Shown here one piece after another: positions 17,478-25,888 of a stretch of 64,000 bases of DNA. Made by a program: the position numbers and the translations under genes. The stretch is from Achromobacter spanius (GTDB taxonomy: Bacteria > Pseudomonadota > Gammaproteobacteria > Burkholderiales > Burkholderiaceae_B). Below the pieces are notes generated by a model, which saw only the letters and a list, made by a program, of their open reading frames with translations, was not told the origin of the DNA and ran no database searches. The stretch covers positions 682,001 through 746,000 of the forward strand of contig NZ_CP025030.1 of assembly GCF_002812705.1 (NCBI RefSeq), written 5' to 3'. Within the stretch, counting starts at the first letter, position 1, and each line of letters opens with the position of its first letter.

Positions 17478-18337
17478 CCGAGGCGTCCCCTCTTGCCCGC
17501 TACGCCGTCATCGGCAACCCCATTGCGCACAGCCGCTCGCCCCAGATCCACGCCCTGTTTTCCCAGCAAACCGGCAAGCCGCTCAGTTATGAGCGGCTGC
17601 TGGCGCCTGTTGATGGCTTTGCCGAGGCCGTAGCCGGGTTCGTGGCCGAGGGCGGGCTGGGTCTGAATGTGACGGTGCCGTTCAAGCTGGACGCCTACGC
17701 GCTGGCGGCGGGCAATCTATCCACACGCGCGCGGCTGGCCGGCGCGGTCAATACCTTGTCCTGGCGCGATGGCGCCTGGCACGGCTGCAATACCGACGGC
17801 GTGGGCCTGGTGTCCGACCTGCTGCGCCTGGGCGTGCACCTGTCTGATGCCGCCGTGCTGCTGGTGGGCGCGGGCGGCGCGGCCCGAGGCGTGCTGCAAC
17901 CGCTGGCGCAAGCCGGCTGCGCGCGCATCCATATCGTCAACCGCACCGCGGCCAAGGCGCTGGAACTGGCCGACGCCTGGCGCGCCAGCGGCGTGTCGCC
18001 GCAAACCCAGGTCACGGCGGGCGGCCTTGCCGACGCCGCGCGGCCTGGGGGCTGGAACGTGGTCATCAACGCCACGGCCAGCGGCTTGCAGGATGCCGCG
18101 CCCGCATTGCCCGGCGGGCTGTACGCCGGTGGCGCGGCGGCCTACGACATGATGTATGGCGCCAAGCCCACCGCCTTCATGAAACAGGCCGAGGCCGACG
18201 GCGCCGCACTGACGGCCGACGGCCTGGGCATGCTGGTGGGCCAGGCCGCCGAGAGCTTTTTCATCTGGCACGGGGTGCGCCCCGACCCGGCGCCCGTGCT
18301 GGCCGCGCTGCGCGAGGCCCTGGCGGCCGGGCACTAA
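17474..18337 (+). CDS. aroE: Shikimate dehydrogenase
   Basis: NADP-dependent reduction of 3-dehydroshikimate in the shikimate pathway; 287 residues. The N-terminal substrate domain has GNPIAHSRSPQIH and the catalytic-lysine block NVTVPFKLDAY. NTDGVGL follows, then the Rossmann loop VGAGGAARGVL. The start ATG at 17474 overlaps the tonB-like stop; the much longer upstream open frame is a shadow of that gene. mtgA starts 5 bp after the stop, so tonB-like, aroE and mtgA form an operon. Confidence 0.97.
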   Translation: MTEASPLARYAVIGNPIAHSRSPQIHALFSQQTGKPLSYERLLAPVDGFAEAVAGFVAEGGLGLNVTVPFKLDAYALAAGNLSTRARLAGAVNTLSWRDGAWHGCNTDGVGLVSDLLRLGVHLSDAAVLLVGAGGAARGVLQPLAQAGCARIHIVNRTAAKALELADAWRASGVSPQTQVTAGGLADAARPGGWNVVINATASGLQDAAPALPGGLYAGGAAAYDMMYGAKPTAFMKQAEADGAALTADGLGMLVGQAAESFFIWHGVRPDPAPVLAALREALAAGH

Positions 18338-18342
18338 GCGGC

Positions 18343-19068
18343 ATGGCGACGCGCAAACAAGGCCGATCCTGGTTCCGGATCACCACCGGCGTGCTGATGG
18401 CGCTGGTGTGCGCGGTGCTGCTGTACCAATTCTGGCTGTTCTCGCAGGTGGTCTGGTACAACTACCGCGACCCCGGCAGCAGCGCCATCATGCGCGAAGA
18501 ACGCTCACGCCTGCGCGAAGGCAACCCCGCCTTCCAGCTGAAATATGAGTGGGTCCCCTACGACAAGATCAGCCGCAATCTCAAGCGCGCGGTGGTGGCC
18601 TCCGAAGACTCTCGGTTCACCGAACACGACGGCATCGAATGGGACGCCATCCGCAAGGCCTGGGAATACAACCAGCGCCAGGAAGAGGCCGGCCGCAGCA
18701 AGATGCGCGGCGGCTCCACCATCACGCAGCAACTGGCCAAGAACCTGTTCCTGTCCAGTTCGCGCAGTTACATCCGCAAGGGCCAGGAACTGGTGCTGAC
18801 CTACATGATCGAACACGTCATGAGCAAGGAACGCATTCTTGAGCTGTATCTGAACGTGGCGGAATGGGGCGTGGGCGTATTCGGCGCGCAGGCGGCCGCG
18901 CAGCACTATTTCAATACCTCGGCCGCCAACCTCAGCGCCAGCCAGTCGGCGCGGCTGGCGGCCATGCTGCCCAACCCCCGTTTCTACGACACCCGCCGCA
19001 ATTCCAACTACCTGAACTCCCGCGTGGGCGTCCTGACCCGCCGCATGCGGATGGTTGACATCCCCTGA
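18343..19068 (+). CDS. mtgA: Monofunctional biosynthetic peptidoglycan transglycosylase
   Basis: Membrane-anchored GT51 glycosyltransferase polymerising lipid II; 241 residues with one N-terminal helix (about 12-34). GT51 motifs are present: SEDSRFTEHDG with the catalytic Glu, GGSTITQQLAKN, RKGQELVLTYMIE and ERILELYLNVAEWG. There is no transpeptidase domain. It is the last gene of the tonB-like/aroE/mtgA operon and is followed by a hairpin at 19085-19117. Confidence 0.97.
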   Translation: MATRKQGRSWFRITTGVLMALVCAVLLYQFWLFSQVVWYNYRDPGSSAIMREERSRLREGNPAFQLKYEWVPYDKISRNLKRAVVASEDSRFTEHDGIEWDAIRKAWEYNQRQEEAGRSKMRGGSTITQQLAKNLFLSSSRSYIRKGQELVLTYMIEHVMSKERILELYLNVAEWGVGVFGAQAAAQHYFNTSAANLSASQSARLAAMLPNPRFYDTRRNSNYLNSRVGVLTRRMRMVDIP

Positions 19069-19084
19069 CACGCAAAAGCACGCG

Positions 19085-19117
19085 CCGCCGTCCGGTCATC
19101 CCCACCCTGGACGGCGG
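19085..19117 (+). terminator. Probable terminator after mtgA
   Basis: A 9-bp stem CCGCCGTCC / GGACGGCGG with a 15-nt loop, followed by GATTTGTT. The T-tract is weak. It separates mtgA from lptG. Confidence 0.5.
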
Positions 19118-19159
19118 GATTTGTTAAGCTTTCACGTTTAGCGCTCCCCCATCATTTTC

Positions 19160-20338
19160 ATGCGTACCGCACGTCGCTACCTGGCCCGCGAGATCTATCG
19201 CTCTTGTGCAGTGGTCCTTATGGCCCTGCTGGGTCTTTTCACGTTCTTCGCGCTGGTGGACGACCTGGACAACGTGGGCGACAAGTTCTCCATGATGGCC
19301 CTGCTCTACATGCAGGCGCTGGCCATTCCCACCCGCTTGTATGACCTGCTGCCCATCGGGCTGCTGATCGGCGCGATCCTTGCGCTGGCCGGCCTGGCCC
19401 AGCGCAACGAGCTCGTCATCCTGCGCGTGTCGGGCGTCAGCGGCATGCGCCTGTTGCGCATGCTGTGGGTGGTGACCATTCCGCTGATGATCGGCGCGGC
19501 CTTGTTGTCCGAATACGTCACGCCCTGGGCCGAGATCAAAAGCGGTGAGGCCAACCTGATGTTTCGCGGCAAGGCCGGCGGCGACCGATTAAAGAGCGGC
19601 TACTGGTTCAAGGAACCCACCGCCAACGGCGGCATGCGCATCATCAACATCGCCGAACTCAAGGGCGACGGCCAGGTGGCCGGCATCACCCTGTACGAAT
19701 TCAAGAAAGACCAGACGCTGACCGCGCTGTCCACCGCGCCCACCGGCTTGTTCGCCCACGGCGACCTGGTGCTCAAGGACGTGTCGGAAACGCGCCTGGA
19801 TGACGACGCGGCCGATGCCCTGGCCGACGCCCGCCAGCCCAAGAACCCGCCCGCCTCGGTGGTGAAGCTGCCCGAGCGCACGGTGGACACGACCCTTAGC
19901 GCCGAACGACTGCTGGCCCGCGTGCTGACGCCCGAGCGCATGTCCATCGTTACCCTGTTGGACTATGTGGAGTATTTGCGCGACAACCAACTGCAATATG
20001 GTCGACAGGTGGTCGCCCTGTGGCGCAAACTGGCGTATCCCTTCACCCTGCTTGTGATGATCACGATTGCCGCCCCCATCGGCCTGATGCAGACGCGCCG
20101 CGGCGGCGTGGGCGCGAAGGTGTTCATCGGCATCTTGCTGGGCGTGGGCTTCTTCATGCTGAACCAGTTGGCGCTGAACGTGGGCATGCTGGGCAAATGG
20201 CCGCCCTGGTTCACCGCCCTGGGTCCGAACCTGGGCGCCATGGCGCTGGCGCTGGGCGCCATGAGCTATATGGAATACCGCCACACGATTACCCGCATCG
20301 TTCAACAACGTTGGCCCTGGAGCAAGAGTCCCGCATGA
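19160..20338 (+). CDS. lptG: LPS export ABC transporter permease LptG
   Basis: Inner-membrane half-permease of the Lpt machine that extracts lipopolysaccharide; 392 residues. Family features are the short cytoplasmic N-terminus ([13 protein letters not shown]), TM segments near 15-35, 60-85 and 100-125, a periplasmic beta-jellyroll (about 135-290) and three C-terminal helices. The LptF/G ATPase-coupling region around [13 protein letters not shown] is intact. The LptG call over LptF rests on overall sequence resemblance. lptF, often adjacent, is not in this window. The stop overlaps the apaH start by ATGA. Confidence 0.88.
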   Translation: MRTARRYLAREIYRSCAVVLMALLGLFTFFALVDDLDNVGDKFSMMALLYMQALAIPTRLYDLLPIGLLIGAILALAGLAQRNELVILRVSGVSGMRLLRMLWVVTIPLMIGAALLSEYVTPWAEIKSGEANLMFRGKAGGDRLKSGYWFKEPTANGGMRIINIAELKGDGQVAGITLYEFKKDQTLTALSTAPTGLFAHGDLVLKDVSETRLDDDAADALADARQPKNPPASVVKLPERTVDTTLSAERLLARVLTPERMSIVTLLDYVEYLRDNQLQYGRQVVALWRKLAYPFTLLVMITIAAPIGLMQTRRGGVGAKVFIGILLGVGFFMLNQLALNVGMLGKWPPWFTALGPNLGAMALALGAMSYMEYRHTITRIVQQRWPWSKSPA

Positions 20339-21168
20339 ACGGCAGTATCTGGATGATCGGCGACGTGCAGGGATGCTGCTCGCCGCTGGATCGCTTGCTG
20401 GCCCACCCCGACCTGGTCGGAGATCCCCGCTCGCGCTTCTGGTTCGCGGGCGACCTGGTCAACCGTGGTCCGCAGTCGCTGGATACCCTGCGTCGCATCA
20501 TCGACCTGGGCGACCGCGCGACCTCGGTGCTGGGCAACCATGACCTGCACCTTCTGGCCGCCGCCGCCGGGGTGCGCAAGCCGTCAAAGTCGGACACGCT
20601 GGACGAAATCCTGCGCGCGCCGGACGCCACCGCCCTGATCAACTGGCTACGTTTTCGCCCCCTGGCCCACTTCGAACAGGGTCACCTGCTGGTGCATGCG
20701 GGCACCTTGGCGAAGTGGGATGTCGCCAAGACGCTGGCCCTGGCGGGCGAAGTGCAGGACGCCTTGCGTGGCCCGAATTGGCAGAAGGCGCTGCAAAAGA
20801 TGTACGGCAACGAGCCGGCCACGTGGAAAGAAGACCACAAGGGCGGCAAACGGATGCGGGTCATCATCAACGCGCTGACACGCATCCGCCTGTGCACGCC
20901 GAACGGCCACATGGAGTTCGCCACCAAGGTCGCCCCCGGCGCCTGGCCCCCGGGCCTGGTGCCCTGGTTCGACGTCCCCAACCGCGCCACGCGCGACATC
21001 ACGACGGTGTTCGGCCATTGGTCCACGCTGGGCTTGCTGCAGCGACCCGACGTCATCTGCCTGGACACCGGCTGCGTCTGGGGCGGCTCCTTGACCGCGC
21101 TACGCTTGCAGGATCGCAAGCTGGTGCAGGTAAAGTGTTCGCAGTTCCAGGACCCGTTGTCGGAATAA
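20335..21168 (+). CDS. apaH: Symmetrical bis(5'-nucleosyl)-tetraphosphatase ApaH
   Basis: Metallophosphoesterase that cleaves Ap4A to two ADP; also known to remove Np4 caps from RNA in enterobacteria. 277 residues. Metal-binding blocks in order: [41 protein letters not shown] and FGHWSTLG. The start ATG 20335 overlaps the lptG stop. Twenty bp after the stop a 65-bp repeat begins, which is split by an IS256-family element. Confidence 0.96.
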   Translation: MNGSIWMIGDVQGCCSPLDRLLAHPDLVGDPRSRFWFAGDLVNRGPQSLDTLRRIIDLGDRATSVLGNHDLHLLAAAAGVRKPSKSDTLDEILRAPDATALINWLRFRPLAHFEQGHLLVHAGTLAKWDVAKTLALAGEVQDALRGPNWQKALQKMYGNEPATWKEDHKGGKRMRVIINALTRIRLCTPNGHMEFATKVAPGAWPPGLVPWFDVPNRATRDITTVFGHWSTLGLLQRPDVICLDTGCVWGGSLTALRLQDRKLVQVKCSQFQDPLSE

Positions 21169-21229
21169 GCGTTCACGCAACGTCGCAGATGGGTTACGTG
21201 CGGCAAGCACCGCATTTCTCGCGCAAACC

Positions 21230-22599
21230 GGGCCTGTCCGTATTTTTGTGGGCGAGGCGTTTTAAAAGTTGTTATCCCCGCACCGCAGTAAACCGTTCAC
21301 CGAACAGGATAGCAAACTGGTTCATGGCGGCTTTCCAGTCGAAGGTCGCCCTGACGGACTTGGCCAGCACATTGCGTAGCGCCAGCCATAGGAGCTTGAT
21401 GGCGGCCTCATCGTTGGGGAAGTGCCCCCGCGTCTTGATGATCTTGCGCAACTGCATGTTCAAACTTTCAATGGCGTTTGTGGTGTAAATCACGCGTCTG
21501 ATGTCTGGCGGAAAGACGAAGAACGGCGTGACGTTCTCCCAGGCCCGCTGCCAGGCCTGGACGATCGTTGGGTACTTGATCCCCCAGGGTCCATCGGCGA
21601 ACGTTTGCAGCGCCTGCTCGGCCGCTTGTTCGCTGGCGGCAGCGTAGATCGGACGCAGGGCAGCGGCCACTGCCTTGCGGTCTTTCCATCCCGCGTAATC
21701 CAGGCTGTTGCGGATCAGATGCACGATGCAGGTCTGTACCGTCGTGCGCGGGAAGGCTGCGCCAATAGCATCGGCCAGGCCCTTCAGGCCGTCGACGACC
21801 GCGATCAGGATGTCCTGGCAGCCACGGGTCTTCAGGTCATTGAAGACCTTGAGCCAGAACTTGGCCCCTTCGGTCTGCTCAACCCATAGGCCCAGCACGT
21901 CGCGCTGGCCGTCGGCCTGCACGCCCAGCGCCAGATACACCGCCTTGTTGCTGACCCCGCCGTCGTCACGGATCTTGACCCGCAACGCATCGAAGAACAC
22001 CACCGGGTACATCGCCTCCAGTGGCCGGTTCTGCCAGGCGATGGTTTCGGTCATGACCTCGTCGGTGACCGAGCTGATGAAGTCAGGCGAGACCTCGGTG
22101 CCGTAGCTCTCGGCCAGGAACGCCTGGATCTCGCGCACGCTCATGCCCCGGGCGTACATGGCAATGATCCGGTCATCGAACCCGGTGAAGCGCCGCTCGT
22201 GCTTGGGGATCAGGATCGGCGCGAAGGAGCCGTCCCGGTCGCGCGGCAGTTCCACGCGCACCGGGCCATGCTCGGTCAGCACCGTCTTGCCACTGGCGCC
22301 GTTGCGCTCGTTGGCCTGGCCTTCGGGCTTGTCCTCGCCTGGCCGATATCCCAGATGCAAATTCATCTCTGCGGCCATCGTCCGCTCGATCACGGCCTTC
22401 TGGAACGACAGGAACAGGTCTTGAACCTCGCTGGGCGTCATCGGTCCCTTGACCAGATGATCCAGCAACTCGGCCGGCACTTCAGGCAGCGGCCCGCGGG
22501 CCGCTGCCTGAGCAGCTGCTGTGCGTCTCTTCTTCATCGGCATATCCATGGTCTTTAGTCCTCATGATATGCCTCGCACACAAAATCACGGATAGGTCC
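21230..22599 (-). mobile_element. IS256-family insertion sequence, complete, 1370 bp
   Basis: Left end GGGCCTGTCCGTATTTTTGTG and right end (reverse complement) GGACCTATCCGTGATTTTGTG are imperfect terminal inverted repeats of about 28 bp, extending to GCGAGGC on both sides. The element is flanked by the direct 8-bp duplication CGCAAACC at 21222-21229 and 22600-22607, the size made by IS256-family transposition. One intact transposase gene fills it. The duplication is perfect and the ends are intact, so the insertion looks fairly recent. Confidence 0.92.
21272..22549 (-). CDS. IS256-family (mutator-type) DDE transposase
   Basis: Transposase of 425 residues. The catalytic triad region is recognisable: Asp in VVFFDALRVKIRDDG (about 190), Asp in LIAVVDGLKGLADAI (about 255) and Glu in YTTNAIESLN (about 365), the classical IS256 C-terminal signature. 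MSVREIQAFLAESYG near 135 is the helix-turn-helix-like DNA-binding part. The gene lies fully between the inverted ends and has no frameshift, so it is probably active. Confidence 0.95.
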   Translation of the reverse strand: MDMPMKKRRTAAAQAAARGPLPEVPAELLDHLVKGPMTPSEVQDLFLSFQKAVIERTMAAEMNLHLGYRPGEDKPEGQANERNGASGKTVLTEHGPVRVELPRDRDGSFAPILIPKHERRFTGFDDRIIAMYARGMSVREIQAFLAESYGTEVSPDFISSVTDEVMTETIAWQNRPLEAMYPVVFFDALRVKIRDDGGVSNKAVYLALGVQADGQRDVLGLWVEQTEGAKFWLKVFNDLKTRGCQDILIAVVDGLKGLADAIGAAFPRTTVQTCIVHLIRNSLDYAGWKDRKAVAAALRPIYAAASEQAAEQALQTFADGPWGIKYPTIVQAWQRAWENVTPFFVFPPDIRRVIYTTNAIESLNMQLRKIIKTRGHFPNDEAAIKLLWLALRNVLAKSVRATFDWKAAMNQFAILFGERFTAVRG

Positions 22600-22615
22600 C
22601 GCAAACCCTCTCGCA

Positions 22616-22664
22616 CTTCACCCATCCTACGATCCCAATCCGTAGGATCGTAGGATGGGTGAAG
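22616..22664. repeat. Head-to-head repeat ends forming a 20-bp-stem palindrome
   Basis: Arms 22616-22635 (CTTCACCCATCCTACGATCC) and 22645-22664 are perfect reverse complements with a 9-nt loop. The left arm is the end of the IS-split repeat and the right arm the start of the next repeat. It lies in the 209-bp gap between the IS and the downstream ABC gene and could act as a bidirectional transcription stop. Confidence 0.75.
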
Positions 22665-22793
22665 CGCGGCAGGGCCGCAAAAAGAACCCCACCCACGACC
22701 GCGCGCAACCCATCAAACAGCCACACCCGTAGGATGGGTGAAGCGCGCCAAGGCCGCCAAAAGAACCCATTCCACAGCCGCGCGCAACCCATC
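22650..22793 (+). repeat. Two tandem 65-bp dispersed repeats
   Basis: Copies at 22650-22714 and 22729-22793, start-to-start 79 bp. Both begin GTAGGATGGGTGAAGCGCG and end CGCGCGCAACCCATC; the middles differ by substitutions only, so length is held at 65 bp. They end 15 bp before the stop of the amino-acid ABC ATPase. No gene is seen in 22600-22808. Confidence 0.85.
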
Positions 22794-22808
22794 ACTCCCC
22801 AAAAAAAC

Positions 22809-23534
22809 TCAATGCCGAATCTCCGCCAGGAACTTCTGCGCCCGCACCGTTCCCGGCCGGTTAAAAAACCCCTCCGGCGTTCCCGTCTCCACAATCCGCC
22901 CCGCATCCATGAACCACACCCGGTCCGCCACCTCACGCGCGAACCCCATCTCGTGTGTCACGCACACCATCGTCATTCCGTCCCGGGCCAAACCCTTCAT
23001 CACCTGAAGCACCTCGCCCACCATCTCCGGATCCAACGCGCTGGTCGGTTCATCGAACAACATCACCGGCGGATTCATTGCCAGGGCCCGCGCAATCGCC
23101 ACCCGCTGCTGCTGCCCCCCTGAAAGCTGCGCCGGATACGCCTCGGCCTTGTGCGACAGGCCTACCCTTTCCAGCAACTGCATCGCCCGCTCGCGGGCCT
23201 CGGCGCGTTTTGCGCGCTTGAGTTGCAGCGGCGCCAGCATCAGGTTTTCCAGCACCGACAAATGCGGAAACAGGTTGAACTGCTGGAACACGAATCCAAT
23301 ATGGCTGCGCAACTGATCCAGGTGCACCTTCGGGCCATAGATGTCCTGGCCATTGACCTCGATCACGCCCTTCTGAATAGGCTCCAGGCGGTTCACGGTA
23401 CGGATCAGGGTCGACTTGCCCGAACCCGATGGCCCGCAGACCACCACCACTTCGCCTTGCTTGACCTCTTCGGTCACGTCGGCCAGCGCCTGGTAGTCGC
23501 CGTACCACTTCTGCACTTGTGAAAATCGGATCAT
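22809..23534 (-). CDS. Polar amino-acid ABC transporter ATP-binding protein (GlnQ/GltL-type)
   Basis: ATPase of 241 residues for the importer encoded upstream. Walker [13 protein letters not shown] (about 34-45), Q-loop [12 protein letters not shown], signature [15 protein letters not shown], Walker [13 protein letters not shown] and VTHEMGFA are complete. Length and the absence of a C-terminal regulatory domain fit the polar amino-acid class. The start overlaps the end of the second permease by ATGA. It is the last gene of the operon binding protein, permease, permease, ATPase. Confidence 0.96.
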   Translation of the reverse strand: MIRFSQVQKWYGDYQALADVTEEVKQGEVVVVCGPSGSGKSTLIRTVNRLEPIQKGVIEVNGQDIYGPKVHLDQLRSHIGFVFQQFNLFPHLSVLENLMLAPLQLKRAKRAEARERAMQLLERVGLSHKAEAYPAQLSGGQQQRVAIARALAMNPPVMLFDEPTSALDPEMVGEVLQVMKGLARDGMTMVCVTHEMGFAREVADRVWFMDAGRIVETGTPEGFFNRPGTVRAQKFLAEIRH

Positions 23535-24247
23535 GTCGGCACCACTTTAGAGACAGCACCAAGCCCGGCGCGCCGTCTGCCGATACGTCGTTCGGTCAGG
23601 TGCACCAGTGAACTCAGGCCAAAATTCAGGATGAAATACGTCATCGCCAGCAGGCCGAACACCTCGAACGGCTTGGTCAGCAAGACGCTGTTGATCTGGT
23701 TGGCGGCGTAGGTCAGTTCCTGCACGCTGATCACATAGGCCAGCGACGTTTCCTTCACCGTCGATACGAACTGGCTCAGCATGCTGGGCAGCATGTTGTA
23801 GAGCGCTTGCGGCAGGATCACGCGCCGCATCGTCTGCATGTACGACAAGCCCAACGCCCGGCTGGCCTCTTGCTGCCCCGGCGGCAAGGCCTGGATACCC
23901 GCGCGGATGATCTCGGCCAGGTAGGCGCTTTCGTAGCAGACCAGCGCCACCACCATTGTGGTCGTGCCCGCAACGGGGCGGCCGATGATGATCGGCACGA
24001 AAAAGTACGCCCAGAAGATGAACATCAAGAGCGGCAGGCCGCGCACCAGATACACCACCGCCGACGACGGCCAGTAGAAGATGCGGTACGGGCTGATGCG
24101 GCCCAGTGCCAGCAGCACGCCGCAAGGCAAGGCCAGCGTCAGGCTGATGGCCGCCAGGCCCAGCGTGGCGACCAGCCCCCCTATCGGGCCGTGCGGATAC
24201 TGCCCGATCAAGAGCAGCAGCCAATTGTCTTTCAGTATGTCCCACAT
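23531..24247 (-). CDS. Polar amino-acid ABC transporter permease (GltK/HisM-like)
   Basis: Inner-membrane permease of 238 residues with five or six helices. The ATPase-docking EAA loop reads [25 protein letters not shown] near residue 140. An N-terminal hydrophilic stretch ([15 protein letters not shown]) precedes the first helix. It is followed by the ATPase with a 4-bp overlap and preceded by the partner permease with a 1-bp gap. Substrate is not predictable beyond polar amino acids. Confidence 0.95.
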   Translation of the reverse strand: MWDILKDNWLLLLIGQYPHGPIGGLVATLGLAAISLTLALPCGVLLALGRISPYRIFYWPSSAVVYLVRGLPLLMFIFWAYFFVPIIIGRPVAGTTTMVVALVCYESAYLAEIIRAGIQALPPGQQEASRALGLSYMQTMRRVILPQALYNMLPSMLSQFVSTVKETSLAYVISVQELTYAANQINSVLLTKPFEVFGLLAMTYFILNFGLSSLVHLTERRIGRRRAGLGAVSKVVPT

Positions 24248-24248
24248 C

Positions 24249-24950
24249 TCAGCGCGCCCCCAGCGGACGATAACGTCGTTGCAAGATCGCGCCGCCGCCC
24301 ATGATCAGGAACGACAGCAACAGATAAATAACCGTCACCACCGCATAGGCCTCGAAGGTGCGGAACGTGTAGTTCTCGATCTCGCGGCCGGCCGCCGTCA
24401 GTTCCGTTACGCCGATCGCCATCGCCAGGCTGGTGTTCTTCAGCAGCAGCAGGGTCTGGTTCAGCAGTGGCGGAATCGCGATGCGAAACGCCTGCGGCAA
24501 CACGACGCAGCGCATCGTGCGCAGAAAGCTCAGCCCCAGCGCGCGCGATGCCTCGACCTGCCCCGGCGGGATGCCGCGCACGGCGCTGCGCAGGTCTTCG
24601 CAGATGTAGGCCGACATCACCAGCCCGATCGCGATGCACGACATGATGAATTCACTGCCGTGGCTGTTGAGCCAATCACTCAAGCCTTGCGGCAGCAACG
24701 CCGGCACGCCAAAGTACCAGAACAGGATGTGCACCAGCATGGGCACGTTGCGGTGGAACGCGACATACACCGCGATCACCGCGTTGGCCACGGGCGAACC
24801 CGTCAGGCGGATCACCGCCAGCAGGCTGCCCAGGCAGAACGCCAGAATCCAGGCCAGCCCGGCCAGCGCCAGGGTGGTGATCAACCCCCTGAGCAGCCAG
24901 TCCGGGTACTCGCCTTGGAAAATGGCGCTGAAGTCGAAAACGTAGTGCAT
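24249..24950 (-). CDS. Polar amino-acid ABC transporter permease (GltJ/HisQ-like)
   Basis: Partner permease of 233 residues. The hydrophobic pattern and the EAA loop [25 protein letters not shown] near residue 137 mark the HisM/GltJ class. The N-terminus MHYVFDFSAIFQGEYPDWLL resembles GltJ-type permeases of glutamate/aspartate importers. It lies 28 bp after the binding protein in the same operon. Confidence 0.95.
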   Translation of the reverse strand: MHYVFDFSAIFQGEYPDWLLRGLITTLALAGLAWILAFCLGSLLAVIRLTGSPVANAVIAVYVAFHRNVPMLVHILFWYFGVPALLPQGLSDWLNSHGSEFIMSCIAIGLVMSAYICEDLRSAVRGIPPGQVEASRALGLSFLRTMRCVVLPQAFRIAIPPLLNQTLLLLKNTSLAMAIGVTELTAAGREIENYTFRTFEAYAVVTVIYLLLSFLIMGGGAILQRRYRPLGAR

Positions 24951-24978
24951 CGAACGAGGCTCCAGCGCGTGTCGCGCA

Positions 24979-25806
24979 TCAACCCTTGATGGCTTCGATG
25001 CGGAAGTCGCGCTTCATGTTGAATTGCGTGCCCGCGCCGAACCACTTATCGAACAGCTTGGTGGCCTGGCCCGAGGCTTCCATGCCGTCCAGCACCTTGT
25101 TCACCTGGTTCAACATGGCGGTGTCGCCCTTGCGCACGCCCATGCCCCACGGTTCGACGAACAGCGCCGGTTGCAGGATCTTCACGGGCACCGCGCTGCC
25201 GGCCGCCTGCTGCTGCAGCTTCACCAGCATCATTTCCGACGCCACGAAGCCGCTGACCTTGCCCTGCTGCAGCGCCAGGAACGCGCCGCTGGGGTCTTTG
25301 AAAGTCACCGTATCCACATTCGGGATGTTCTTGCGCGCGCCCTGCTCCGAGGACGATCCGCGCACGGCGCTGACGCGCTTGCCCGCCAGGTCGGCAGGCG
25401 CCTTCAGGTCTTTCTCGGACTCGCGCGCCAGGATCTTCTGCAGGCTCACGAAATGCTGGTGCGAATAGTCGATCTGCTTCGCGCGGTCCGGGCTCCAGCC
25501 CAGGTTGGCGGCCACCAGGTCGACGCGGCCGGCGATCAGCTCGGGGATGCGGGCTTCGACGGCGATCAGCTTCAGTTCCAGCGGCACGCCCAGGCTATCC
25601 GCCACGGCCTGGCACATATCGACTTCGTAGCCGACCACCGCGCGGGTCTTCGGATCTTGAAAGCTGAAGGGCTCGGCCGTGCCCATGGTGCCGCAGATGA
25701 ATTTGCCGCGCGCCTTGATGTCTTGCACGGTGTCCGCGTGCGCGGCGGGCGCCAGCGTGGCGGCCAGGCCGACGGCGGCAACGAAGGAAGCAATGGTGGT
25801 CTTCAT
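24979..25806 (-). CDS. Polar amino-acid ABC transporter substrate-binding protein
   Basis: Periplasmic binding protein of 275 residues, SBP_bac_3 family. The signal peptide is about 1-24, with cleavage after PAAHA. The mature protein opens TVQDIKARGKFICGTMG, and has PFSFQDPKTRAVVGYEVDMCQA and the RIPELIAGRVDLVAANLGWSPDR block typical of glutamate/aspartate-type binders. It is the first gene of the importer operon, with an AAGGGG ribosome-binding site. Two 15-bp direct repeats lie just upstream. Linkage to an aminotransferase suggests an amino acid that is transaminated after uptake. Confidence 0.93.
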   Translation of the reverse strand: MKTTIASFVAAVGLAATLAPAAHADTVQDIKARGKFICGTMGTAEPFSFQDPKTRAVVGYEVDMCQAVADSLGVPLELKLIAVEARIPELIAGRVDLVAANLGWSPDRAKQIDYSHQHFVSLQKILARESEKDLKAPADLAGKRVSAVRGSSSEQGARKNIPNVDTVTFKDPSGAFLALQQGKVSGFVASEMMLVKLQQQAAGSAVPVKILQPALFVEPWGMGVRKGDTAMLNQVNKVLDGMEASGQATKLFDKWFGAGTQFNMKRDFRIEAIKG

Positions 25807-25827
25807 GGAAATTCCCCTTGAATGTAA

Positions 25828-25858
25828 GTATGGGTACTGCCAGGTATGCGTACTGCCA
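25828..25858 (-). repeat. Direct repeat upstream of the binding-protein gene
   Basis: GTATGGGTACTGCCA (25828-25842) and GTATGCGTACTGCCA (25844-25858), one mismatch, 16-bp period, 22 bp upstream of the start. The spacing could serve a regulator binding direct half-sites, or it may be a local duplication. Confidence 0.45.
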
Positions 25859-25888
25859 ACAAAAACGGCGTTCAGTAAAAAACCGCGT

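Larger units (their letters stand above)
21188..22630 (-). repeat. 65-bp dispersed repeat split by an insertion sequence
   Basis: The left part is 21188-21229, starting GATGGGTTACGTGCG; the right part is 22608-22630, ending CACTTCACCCATCCTAC. Removing 21230-22607 (the IS plus one copy of the 8-bp duplication) rejoins a 65-bp element, the same length as the intact copies, in reverse orientation. The interruption is described under the mobile element. Confidence 0.85.

Noticed and set aside
22659..23123. Plus-strand open frames starting in the repeats near 22.66 kb
   Set aside because: They start inside the 65-bp repeats and run antisense through the clear ABC ATPase gene at 22809-23534.
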